Source of the DNA: Clytia hemisphaerica
Lineage: Eukaryota > Cnidaria > Hydrozoa > Leptothecata > Clytiidae
Assembly: GCA_902728285.1 (NCBI GenBank)
Contig: CACVBU010000538.1
Location: forward strand, 396,113 to 460,112
Length of the DNA stretch: 64,000 bases
Direction of reading: 5' to 3'
Shown here one piece after another: positions 55,201-64,000 of this stretch. Both the position numbers and the translations under genes were made by a program. A model generated the notes under the pieces. That model made no database searches. It saw only the letters and a list, made by a program, of their open reading frames with translations, and was not told where the DNA came from. Each line of letters opens with the position of its first letter. Position 1 is the stretch's first letter.

Positions 55201-57619
55201 AAAAAACAAGAGCATTTAAACGTAAAAACCGTGTAAGAGCCCATTTTTTTAATTTCAAATTGTGATAACTTTGGAAAATAGTTTGATAAGAATACTTGAA
55301 GGTTTTACTCAGGGCCCTAGAAGATTTCTGCAGGCCAAATATCTCATATATCAAATAATCAAACCATGGCATCTGAGTATCTCTTTAGATATCTGAATCT
55401 TTAAATGTGTCAATGCAATGACTTTAGACATTTGACAGCAAACTCAAACTCAAACTCATTACTCTTTCATGAACCTTTTTGCACAAGGGTAGAGGTCTGA
55501 GCTATGGATGTTTGAGCTGTAGAGGCTCTACTGTATTAATTTCATTTAGTAATGTTTCTTTTAACCTTAGAATGACTACATAGGCATCATTTGTACCCGT
55601 ACCTCACCTAAAGCAATCATTGAGAAATGTGTTTACAATAGTCGTCGTATGTGTGAACACGAATTGGGACATTCACCTTCAGTATTTTTGTCTGGTCACA
55701 CGAAGTCTTGTTTCCCACATTTTCCGTCACCTCTGGAATACATTTTACAAGAATTACTAAAGAATTCAATGAAGTAAGTTGATGTTTTCTTCATTAAAAC
55801 TATCAAAGGAAAGGTAGGCTTTTTAGCAATTTTCATGAGTTTTGACCTTTTTCAAAAAACTTTGCAATTAAAGTAAATCATTTGATGTATATCCTACAAT
55901 TTCCTTACACAGCATTTGTAAGCAAAAGAATGAACAAGTTTCTCTCATTTCGGCCCATCGCGAGCAACATTTATAGAAACTCTTTCGTCTTTTCTTTTTT
56001 TTGTCAGCATAGTAGAGGCGCGTCTCCTTTCTATGTCTTAAAAGGTTTTGTTTTTAACTAAGAGTGATATCGTTTGCTTATTAATCAATTTTAATTTACA
56101 AGCTTTTTCACATTGGATTGACACGGATGCGGAGCAAGACAAGATTAGTCAGAAAGAGAAAGAGAAAAATATTTTCAAATTTTTGATATATTGCTTATAT
56201 CAGCTTAATATAACAATCGGCAGATGTCCTGATATGAAATATGTATCTAATATGATGAAACGGGAACACTTATGTAAAAACAAAACCTTTAAAGTATAGA
56301 ATATCTTTAAAATAAAAATATAGTGAGGTCTGTTAGCACAAAAATACTTCAGATGGTGATTAAAGCATGAAATTTGGCACAGATGATCCTTAGAGGGTCA
56401 ACCTTCGATACCTTTTTATTTTAGCCTCTTGGCTTTGTTACAAATTTTGGAAAAACATGTAGGAACTTTAACCGTGGTATTCTTTTCATAAAGAGAAGCA
56501 TGTGGCATTTGCAAGATTATTCCATTATTTTCTAGAGCGAATATCCTACAACACAAGAAACTAAACACAGAAAAGCCACTCCCATCTTTAGAAGTCACAA
56601 TATGTAACAACAGTGATCACTTTATCATTAAGTGAGATATATTCTTATAAATTTGTTTTAAAATTATGTTTAACAATGTTCAAAGTTATTCGGACTAAAA
56701 CAAATTTCTGTCTGAGTGAAGTATAAAAAGGGGACCTCCGTACATTTAGTACGTCTGTTTTTCGGCAGGAAAGAGAATCATGTTTTGACCCACTGGTTTA
56801 ACATTTACTTTCAGTCTCAAGTTGACGCTCCCTTATTCTATCTTCAAGGGGAATTGGATTTCCATCGAAAAAAAGAGCCTATCGAATGGTAGAGCGTTTT
56901 TCATGGAAGTTTCTTGTTGACAGTGACTTTCAATGTTTTCGAATAATAGAGCGTGTCGAATTAGAGAGTGTTAACTGTATTTGGTTATGTCATAAAGTAA
57001 ACCTTTTTCTCGCATGCATTGGGTTCTTCCTGAAAATATTCGTACATGGGGGTGGAGGATGTAGTGTCCAGGGGTTGTAAAAAGTCTATAAAATTTGCCT
57101 TGTAAACTTGCTATGTCTTGGGGTAATTTTGCTCTTTTTGGGGGTAATTTTGAATGTCCAGGGGGTCAACTGATGCCCTTTTTTTTGGGGGGGGGGTCGA
57201 AATTCTCAATGTCCAGGGGTAAATTTCCAAAAAGATATTATATCCTCCACTCCTCTCCCCATATTCACATTTTTTCTGGAAAAGCCCATTTACAAATTCT
57301 GTTCTCATCTAGAATTTCTGATCGTGGTGGTGGCATACCTGAGGATCGGATGGAAGAAATTTTTCGTTACTCTGAATCCAGTACACCTGCTGAAGATGAA
57401 GAAAGATTTGAACAAGGTGGTATGTTAGATGGGCTCGTCAACGCCGCTAATGTCACAGCTGTTGGGGGCCGCATCTCGGGTCACGGTTTTGGGTTACCCT
57501 CGTCACGTGCTTATACGGAGTTTCTTGGAGGTAATCTAACACTAATGCCGATGGTCGGGTTAGGAACAGACGTGTTTTTGAGAATAGCTCATATAACGTC
57601 AGATTCCATCAAAATTTAA
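49076..57619 (+). CDS. BCKDK: Branched-chain 2-oxoacid dehydrogenase kinase, mitochondrial; nine coding exons, 398 residues
   Basis: Exons: 49076-49222, 49493-49561, 53237-53347, 53736-53783, 54445-54564, 54957-55052, 55571-55773, 56536-56631, 57313-57619; all GT-AG, phases agree. The enzyme phosphorylates the E1-alpha subunit of the branched-chain dehydrogenase complex and so slows valine, leucine and isoleucine breakdown in the matrix. The N-terminus (MLKRNLVPVFKRLL) is basic, amphipathic and free of acidic residues, as in a presequence. The helical domain includes RLLDDHKDV (about 146-154) and the LGIRLLAEHH H-box-like stretch (about 180-190). The GHKL ATPase has its N-box Asn262 in ELLKNSMK, D300-R-G-G-G304 and G353-H-G-F-G357, then GTD 381-383. 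Human BCKDK is 412 residues. BCKDK is preferred over PDK because of the N-terminal SYGLEKKWAHYNQ-type region and the NDYIGIICTRTSPK motif (human DFVGIICTRLSPK). Confidence 0.95.
50225..51263 (+). mobile_element. GGACCTACC-family element, copy 7 (GGGCAAATTTGGGCC core)
   Basis: It starts GGACCTACCTCCGG and ends GGTAGGTCC (51235-51243) with the tail ATTCAGCATGTTGCTTG and a T run. The core differs from copies 2 and 6: three tandem units of about 310 bp (starts near 50335, 50645 and 50975) carry GGGCAAATTTGGGCCAAAAA and AAAATCCTGTCATTAC instead of CCGG modules, but keep TTTTTTCTGATTTTTTGC and CAAAATGGCAATGCC. ORFs are read-through. Confidence 0.85.
51920..53215. mobile_element. CAGGGGG-ended DNA element, copy 2, with 7-bp target duplication
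   Basis: CAGGGGGGGGTCAACAT at the left is mirrored by ATGTTGACCCCCCCCTG at the right. TTAAAAG flanks both ends (51913-51919 and 53216-53222). Internal 63-bp tandem units (52021, 52084 and a partial at 52147) contain GGTATCGATACCAAC and GGGGGACCCACCCCC. Another element is nested at 52792-53038. There is no transposase. Confidence 0.8.
52792..53038. mobile_element. Nested palindromic element of TCGAAC repeats
   Basis: CCAGGCAGTGTCAACCGAAC at the left is mirrored by GTTCGATTGACACCGCCTGG at the right. The 247-bp body is almost entirely ATCGAAC on the left half and GTTCGAT on the right half. A runs flank both ends. Confidence 0.75.
55571..55773 (+). CDS. BCKDK: BCKDK coding exon 7 (to the ATPase N-box)
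   Basis: The acceptor is TTAACCTTAG|AATGAC. A second AG at 55581-55582 would break the frame, so the upstream one is used. It encodes NDYIGIICTR through PLEYILQELLKNSMK and ends in phase 2. The Glu and Asn of the N-box (E258, N262) coordinate Mg-ATP in this family. Confidence 0.9.
56536..56631 (+). CDS. BCKDK: BCKDK coding exon 8 (small exon completing the ATP lid region)
   Basis: It is not obvious as an ORF. It is found by phase: ATG AA|A GCG after TTATTTTCTAG, then PLPSLEVTICNNSDHFIIK, and an AA|GTGAGA donor. The encoded strand aligns with human VPDVVITIANNDVDLIIR. It joins exon 9 to give FIIKISDRGGG. Confidence 0.85.
56819..56983. repeat. Decayed pogo-like repeat in BCKDK intron 8
   Basis: AGTTGACGCTCCCTTATTCT near 56820 faces AGAGAGTGTTAACTGTA near 56965-56980, with GAATTGGATTTCCATCG like that of the element at 23700-24527. 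It is an internally deleted relative. Confidence 0.55.
57313..57619 (+). CDS. BCKDK: BCKDK last exon (GHKL G boxes)
   Basis: The acceptor is TTCTCATCTAG|AATTTC. It encodes ISDRGGGIPEDR (G1 box), then an ATP-lid segment FEQGGMLDGLVNAANV that replaces the human HLDMHSG-type stretch. SGHGFGLPSSRAYTEFLGG (G2) and GLGTDVFLRIAHI follow, with TAA at 57617-57619. The apparent ORF extension upstream to 57095 is intron. Confidence 0.93.
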
Positions 57620-59182
57620 CTCAAGTGTAACGTTCAAGAAAAAAGAGACGGAAATGTACGTTTCAAGGTAGGTGTTTTTAAATTAGTCTATTTTTACAAG
57701 GAGATGACGCAATTGATTTTTACGTAGTTTTTTTGTAGTCTATCTTCCAAAGATCTCGAGTTTTTCTGTTTTTGAATTTGGTTCTGAAGATTTAGAATCA
57801 AGCAAATTAGAAAAGGTAATCGCCAAATATTGGTATCCAAATCTAGAGAGACAATGTATCATACAATGTTCAGTTTCGAATTAGCAACATTATTTAGCAT
57901 TATATTATATTTTTAAAGAACACTTTGGTTAAAGGTTAAAGACCAAATTTTTATATATGACAACTAAAGATATTTATCTACATTTTAAATTCATAAGAAT
58001 TTTAAAATCTATTTCATTTTTGACTCGTGTTAAGTGACTTTTATTTAAAGTTATTTATAGTATTTATAGTTAGCGTAAAATTTGGCATACGTTTGACTAA
58101 ATAGACTCAGTGTGGGTAATTTCATATTCACCGTACTTCCTTTGAGGAACTTCACTCGGTTGAAAAACGTTTTAGCCACGTATTATTTCATTCGCTTTGC
58201 GAGACCAACAAAGAAGAGACTTTCCGAGTTTGATTGACGTGAATATTTTGAATTTGACGACAGCGGTACAGACTAGCAAACTAGTCTTTTAATTAATAAT
58301 ATCAGAGGGCAGGAATAAAAGGGCGGTGGGCATTTGCTTATAAAAAAGGCTGCATAGTTGAGCGAAGAAAAGTTGATGACAGCTTCTCCTGCCGACAGAT
58401 CTTCTTCGTTAGCTTTTTCTTGCGCGATATCGTTCAGCCCTAGTAGTCTGCTAGCCTAACAACAAAGTTCATCTATCAGCTCGATTCTTACAATAAGTAT
58501 TTTTAATCGTAATTGAGGATCATTTCCTCGATCAAAACATAGTCCGTATAAAAAACTTATTGTTTTAACTTTTTGTTTCAGTTTTTGATCACGTTACCAA
58601 GTACTTCTCTTGGGATTGGTTTAAAATTTAATCACATGATCAAAAAGCGAGCAAAACAAACTATTTTCTCAAACGCAAGTTCAAGTAAGAAACAATGGAA
58701 AGAAATAAAAGGCTTCCAGACCGGGTTTTCTTTATTAAAAGGTGTGTATATGAATTAATATCCCGCACTGAGAGTAGAGTAGAGTAAGAATTTTTCATTT
58801 TTCGTTTGTGTACTTAGTCCCTTGTAGTTGTATTTACCCTTTTTTATTTATGGTTATTTGTCAAAATTTCAAATACCACAATCAATGAATTACTGCACTG
58901 CTCTTGTTATTTCTCCTTTTTAACAAGATTAACCCTTTGACTCCGCACTTGTTTTAAATTTTCATTTTACGCTACGCAGTGGTGAAAATATGACTTTAAA
59001 ATATTTTTCACTCGACACAGGCACCGAGAGGGTTGCCCTTGGACTCCGCATATGTTCCAAATTTTCATTTTACGCTCTGCAGTGGTTCTTTTTTGAAAAT
59101 ATGACTTTAAAATATCTTTCATTCGACACAGGCACCGATTATAAATTTTAAGTAATTTGAGCCCATCATGGAATAAACTTTT
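57620..59182. other. Intergenic stretch downstream of BCKDK
   Basis: No gene recognised. At 58580-58703 lies the inverted counterpart of the repeat at 40697-40828. At about 58930-59140 two diverged copies of a sequence with CGACACAGGCACCGA and TTTTCATTTTACGCT lie in tandem, about 110 bp apart. Confidence 0.5.
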
Positions 59183-59253
59183 CCATAAATTACGTTACCA
59201 ACATCACTTGCCCCGTTTTGAAATTATTACCACGGTGATTAACTCCCAACAGA

Positions 59254-60676
59254 GGCTGCGTTTAGACCAGCCTGGCATTTGTAATTGCTTGCAGTATTCT
59301 TTTGAATTCTATTGCTCTGTGCAATTGTTCGGTTTGTCAAATGCCTAATGATGCCAGCGTGTTGGCATTTGAAATGCCATTTTGAGCAAAGGAATCCCCT
59401 TTTCTGGCATTTCAAATCAAACGAAGGAACCAAAACAAAGAGAAAAAATGACATTTTTGATTTTTTAAAGTATTTGCACGTTTTTTATTCAGTTCTTTCT
59501 ATAGATTATGAAATTTGCAAGATTTGTCATAGGCTTCTGCTCATCCTCTAGTGAAAAAAGTATAGGTCTGCGAATCAGACTAGATTTGCCATAGCCTAGC
59601 CCTACAGCAATGACTGTAGCCTGGATATCCAGGCTGTAAATTATTTCACAGTCTAGTTTTAGATATTTTATGTTCTGATTTACAGCCTGGTCTCCCTAGA
59701 GCGTTTTGCATTCTCATATGAGAATGCAGTCCGCTTGCTTGCGCTCACTTCGCTAAAGCCGTAAGGGCCAATCTACACGGCGCGGAGCAAATCTAAAGCA
59801 AAAATAGGATAGTCCGCCAGTTGCTAGTGAAGATAGGACTTTCTGTTACATGAAAACATGAAAAAGAAGAAAACAGGGGCAAGTTCATTTTCCAAGAAAA
59901 CATGGTTGGTCATGATAATGCATGCAAACTTTTTTATGGACTTTGGTGTAGTCTTTGGATGTTTTAAATAATTGTAGATCTTGTAAGACTGCTTTTTATT
60001 AATTTCTGTTTTGCTGCCCTGGGTTGACTAGGAAACATGGGTTTGCACTTTCTTTCTCTAGGGAGACCAAGCTCTATAATTTTAGAACTTTGTATGTTGA
60101 GGTAAATTTTGTTTTTTCTAAAATTTTGAGCTTGGATATCCAGGCTACAATAACCTGAGATCAGATTGTGAATGTTTTCTGCACACCACGCTGAAGCTCT
60201 AAAGGGATGGGTGAAAACAAACAATCTGACGAATATGCAATCTCGAAATCGTAAGGACTGCGTTCGTCTAAAAGGACTGGAAATGACAACAAAGTTGCGC
60301 GATCGTGTTTATGAATAGGGCGCCGTATCAGTTTTTATTTTTCCGGCGCACAACAAGATTCTTGTTGTAGAATTTTCCGCGGGAGGACTATTTTCCTCAG
60401 ATGTATAATTTTCAAGCGCCTTTAGAGGTTTACCGTGCGCGTAAGAAAATTTCTGTTATCAGGTTAGGCTACAATGACTGCAGTTTTTGAGAAATTCCAT
60501 GCTTTTCATTGTTTGATCTGTCAAAGTTGAACTTGAGGGAATCACCTTTTCAGTAATGACTCTAGAAAGACGATTCCTTAAATGCCATGACAGAAAATAC
60601 AATGGAAAAGCTATTAAAGTCGAATCCCTCATGATCAAATGCCAAATTACAAATGCCAGTTGGTCTAAACGCAGCC
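59254..60676. mobile_element. GGCTGCGTTTAGACC-family MITE, copy 2 (interrupted), AGA duplication
   Basis: Ends GGCTGCGTTTAGACCAGCC and GGTCTAAACGCAGCC, AGA on both sides (59251-59253 and 60677-60679). The sequence is the inverse of copy 1 at 45043-45555 and carries an extra 855 bp at 59617-60471. Confidence 0.85.
59617..60471. mobile_element. Insertion within the MITE, TAGCCT ends, 8-9 bp duplication
   Basis: CAATGACTG precedes (59608-59616) and follows (60472-60480) the insert, which starts TAGCCTGG and ends CAGGTTAGGCTA. An 8-9 bp duplication fits hAT-like or MULE-like insertion. Inside is a GGATATCCAGGCT inverted pair (about 59619-59640 / 60130-60147), suggesting yet another nested piece. 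Confidence 0.7.
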
Positions 60677-60784
60677 AGATTTTAAAACTTTTCATAAAAA
60701 ATTATTTAATGTGTCAAGAGACATAATCACAATGGTAATCGTTTGAATACAAGACAAGTGATGTTCGTGTGACGTAATTTATGG

Positions 60785-63505
60785 TTCTAATGAACATTTT
60801 CTGTGACAAGATTCCTCGTCTTTTGTATCGAATCAATACAGATGAAAGTTTGCTCTTCAACTCTATCGGGAAAGAAAACACTTTTCCCATATGACCAATT
60901 TTTTACAAAGAATCCCACTGCACATTCTGCTACTTTTATGGCAACCAATTTATTTATGCTGCCTTTTTCGCTTAATTGGTCATTAAGCCAAGAGAGGTCT
61001 AGCCCTCTCTTGGAGAAGAAAAGGTTTAATGACCAATTTTCGACGTTAAATCTGGAATGCTGATATGAAGCGATCAAAATCTGATGTTAAGCACGAATCT
61101 TCATTGTATATTTTTTACAACCCTTAGAAATTTATGAAAAGGACCGTTATGAGAACCACTTATCTATCTAGCGTAGTAAAAAAGCACCCTATGAAAAGGT
61201 CTATTATTATATAGACACTGGAATAACATTGAATGAATAAACGGTGGAGAGCGAAGTATTGCCTATCCATTGTTTCCGAAAATAATCGATATACAGGCTT
61301 TGTCCGCAAAGGACAACTGTCATGGCGGCTCGAAAGGAAAATGATTAATTTCATTTCTAAAAAAGTTCTCTGTCATTTTCTATTCGTACTTTTGTTGACC
61401 AAAAGTTGGAAAATAAGGCTAGAACACCAAGCGGATACATTTATGACATTTATGAAATCTAGTGTGAAGAAAATAATATCAGAGAAGTAAAATCAAACAA
61501 AATGCTTATAACGACACGACATTTTCAGTTGAGGATATCTTCCCATATTTCTCCGAGAAGAGCTGAGATTGAAGTATACAGGGATATGTTATAGCGGAGC
61601 TGGATAACGCACATTTAAAAAAGATTTGTTCTATCTCTGTCCCTGACATTAAAATTTGATATGAAATTTAACTTTTTTAATTACAAACTCGTTAAATTTG
61701 GATTTCCTCTTAGCCAATGATTCTGTTGCTGCATTTATCGTTCACGATTAAAAACTTTTAATTATCAAGAGGGTCTGTAAAACATTGGTGAATGACAATT
61801 CAAAAATATGAAAAACATTGTTTTCATTAGTAAAGTTATAAGAACTTTCTTCTCTAAGATTATAAATAGTACTTTTTCTCGAAATACCGCGCTACACCGC
61901 GGGGTGCCTCACTTTCTAACTGATATTTTCAGATAGCAAGTCGGTATGTCTGATTATGGAAAAAATTTCAAGTCAATTGAAACAATATTTGTCAAAATAT
62001 TTACATCCGAAATTTTTAAAGAGAAATCATGAAAGCTTCTCAAATTCATAACACACGCTGATAAAAATAGATTTCATTTACAAGGAAGCTTTTGGGGTAT
62101 CTTCTACAAATATTATTTTGATGAAAAGCGGGAACATCATAGCAAAATATGTGCAAACGTACTGCATGAATACTTTGTCTGCTTCATTTTTCTTATAAAA
62201 ACAGAACACTCAAGGGTCCTCAAGGGGACAGAGATGGATTTCTATTATCAACAGTTTACAATAGAAAAGACAAAGAAGCAATCCGCTAAGGAATTCTCGT
62301 CCTTATGTTCATGCTATAACATATCCCTGAAGTATATTAGACGTGAGTCTTCTAGCTCAACTGTGATTTGGAATGTGATTTGGCACGGTGGTTTTTTTGA
62401 GCTTGAAGTTTGTCAATGTTCAATTTCTAATACATAGAATATTTTTGCACCTTTCTCACAACTTAAAACGTCATAACAACATATCATTAGCAATTAAATA
62501 GAGGAGTTTGACACTCGGAGGAATACTTAAAGTCTCATTTGGGAATTGCATAAGTGTATTTGATGAGAAATGCAATTAAATGCTGTGAAGAATAATTTTA
62601 ATGAAGGAAGGAGGGTGAACAATAATGTCATTACTGCGGACAAGACTTGAACATGAGAGATCGATAAAAATCAGTCAGTTGTTAATCCTAGACACTGGAT
62701 TAAAAACTGACTGATAATTCCATGAGAAAGGAGTAATAAAATCTGATTAAAAGTTTTGAATTGAAAAATCGTGACCCATAGCAATCTTATGTTATACTTT
62801 AAAACAAGTTGCATATACAAACTCTTTTGAACACGTAAAAATTTCTTGTAATTTGATAAAAGATAGTTTAATGTAAAGTTCTGGGCTAAAATAGCCGGTG
62901 GCTGCTCTTGTAAAATCAGTCTTTTTTTGAAATTCAGGGTTTTGTGTATAATTTAAGTCATTTCAGAAGAGGTTTTAGCTAAAGTTGACAAATTTGGAAT
63001 TTTTCTTGAGGACTAATTTAGTACAGTTTTCTATATTGGATTTTCTAGGTTGGTTTTTCTATGAAACTGTGAAAACAGCATGATCGATCAATCACTCATT
63101 TCCTTGATATTTTTCATCCAAATCCTAAGCCCGAATTTTTACAAACAACTGTTGTGTATTTCCGATGATAGAGAGCTGGCAAGTAAACATAAGATCTCTT
63201 TTCTACGTTAATGATCCCTTCTCAGAGTTTCGGTGAAATTGTTTCATCCAATGGATGTAAACTCGATGGATATTGATATTCCCATGTTTTTATGGCTGGT
63301 GATTTGAATTCTTGTTAGTCAGAAAATTCTCTTTCTGTAAGTGGGGATGGTAAAATAGTACGATATTTCTAGTGAGGATTTCTTTATTCGATTATTTTCA
63401 GCGGGACAAAAATTGGAGTGTATTCTTCTACTGGCTTTCCAGTCTAGGTCTGTGAGAAGGGTGTGTCATGGAAGGAAGTTATTGAAGGATATGCACTGAC
63501 CTTTA
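60785..63505. other. Intergenic stretch, no recognised gene
   Basis: It contains a hairpin near 60973-61043 (AATTGGTCATTAAGCC / GGTTTAATGACCAATT, inner AAGAGAGG / CCTCTCTT). GTATACAGGGATATGTTATAGC near 61575 is mirrored by GCTATAACATATCCCTGAAG near 62318. AAAAGGTCTATT near 61196, as in the ends of the 1458-3282 element, is also present. Short ORFs have no recognisable domain. Confidence 0.45.
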
Positions 63506-63998
63506 CTTTAAGGGCAGAAACTTTCGCGGGCAGAAACTTTCGCGTTTTTCGCGTTTTTAGCATTTTCGCAAAAGTTTCTGCCAGGTAAGAAATTAAACAA
63601 GAAATTCGCAAAAGATAATTTCGCGAAAAATGAACTTTTCCTAACAATCGCGAAAGTTTTTTCCAAGTTTAAATAGCCTAGGAGAGTCGATATTATCGAT
63701 ATTATCGCAGTGACTAAGATTCGGAATGGGAGGAAGATGTGCAAATAGTTTAATTTTCATTTATTAGCATGCCACTCTTTCGATTGAAGAAAAAAATGAG
63801 ATTTGAAATATTTTTTTCACTTTCCCTAGCCACTCGCGAAAGTTATTGCTACTAAAATTGAACATTCACAAAAAACCGCGAAAGTTTCTTCCGTAAATTT
63901 TCTTCAAAAAGTAAAAATCGCAAAACTTAAATCCGCGAAATTTCGCGACTTTTTGGTCTCGCGAAACTTTCTGCCCGCGAAAGTTTGTGCCCTTAAAG
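63506..63998. mobile_element. CGCGAAA-rich MITE with TA duplication at the window edge
   Basis: CTTTAAGGGCAGAAACTTTC at the left is mirrored by GAAAGTTTGTGCCCTTAAAG at the right, with TA on both sides (63504-63505 and 63999-64000). The body repeats GCGAAA/TTTCGC. Length and TA target fit a Tc1/mariner-type derivative. Minus ORFs here are repeat read-through. Confidence 0.75.
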
Positions 63999-64000
63999 TA

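Larger units (their letters stand above)
59183..60784. mobile_element. TIR element carrying two further nested elements
   Basis: CCATAAATTACGTTACCAAC with ATCACTTGCC on the left is mirrored on the right by GGCAAG-like and GATGTTCGTGTGACGTAATT then TATGG. The same arms bound the 211-bp element at 20536-20746. Between the arms sits the second GGCTGCGTTTAGACC MITE, itself interrupted. Confidence 0.65.

Noticed and set aside
56048..56299. 83-residue ORF between BCKDK exons 7 and 8 as a missing exon
   Set aside because: It does not fit the splice phase (phase 2 from exon 7) and has no similarity to the kinase; the exon at 56536-56631 fits both.
57095..57312. N-terminal extension of the BCKDK last exon as one 174-residue ORF
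   Set aside because: The upstream part is G-rich intron sequence. The acceptor at 57311-57312 restores phase with exon 8 and aligns with the kinase family.
62234..62437. 67-residue ORF as a gene exon
   Set aside because: No recognisable domain, no partner exons with matching phase, and it overlaps an inverted-repeat arm near 62318.

Overview
The window looks like nuclear DNA from an intron-rich, AT-rich invertebrate animal. All introns I could define follow GT-AG. The two spliced genes, HEATR6 and the mitochondrial kinase BCKDK, are animal-type. Repeats are dense, and a short CCCTAA run near the left end is telomere-like. Marine or non-bilaterian animals (sponge, cnidarian, ctenophore) are plausible, but the sequence alone does not settle the taxon.

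Layout. 1-10.1 kb: no host gene recognised. It holds a telomere-like/AAAC microsatellite stretch, a GC-rich GGCCCG palindrome block, a 1.8 kb terminal-inverted-repeat (TIR) element at 1458-3282, a 5'-truncated and decayed LINE reverse transcriptase on the minus strand (about 3809-6556), a TIR element at 8534-9169, and the first copy of a recurrent 'GGACCTACC' element. 10179-11294: an intronless 371-residue coiled-coil ORF of unknown family. 11569-43019: HEATR6, 29 coding exons on + that splice in frame to 1,100 residues. Its 7.5 kb intron 19 carries an intronless, antisense rhodopsin-like GPCR gene (31343-32260) and a 124-bp satellite array. 43-49 kb: intergenic, mostly nested transposons. 49076-57619: BCKDK, nine coding exons on +, 398 residues. 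57.6-64 kb: no gene recognised; nested DNA transposons and a CGCGAAA-rich element that ends exactly at the window edge.

The host genes do not form one pathway. HEATR6 is a HEAT/armadillo scaffold of poorly known role. BCKDK inhibits the branched-chain 2-oxoacid dehydrogenase complex in mitochondria. The GPCR is a plasma-membrane receptor with unknown ligand.

The most unusual content is the mobile DNA. At least eight non-autonomous families have recognisable ends, and several have clean target-site duplications (TSDs): 7 bp for a CAGGGGG-ended family, 9 bp for a MULE-like element, 3 bp for a GGCTGCGTTTAGACC family, TA for several, CATA for an element whose arms are inverted minisatellites. 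The strongest candidate for an undescribed system is the GGACCTACC family: eight copies or fragments with constant ends, a TTCG/TCCG microsatellite near the 5' end, and exchangeable tandem-repeat cores. That architecture resembles Helentron-associated elements. All exon boundaries, TIRs and TSDs were read by eye; no alignment or database search was run.
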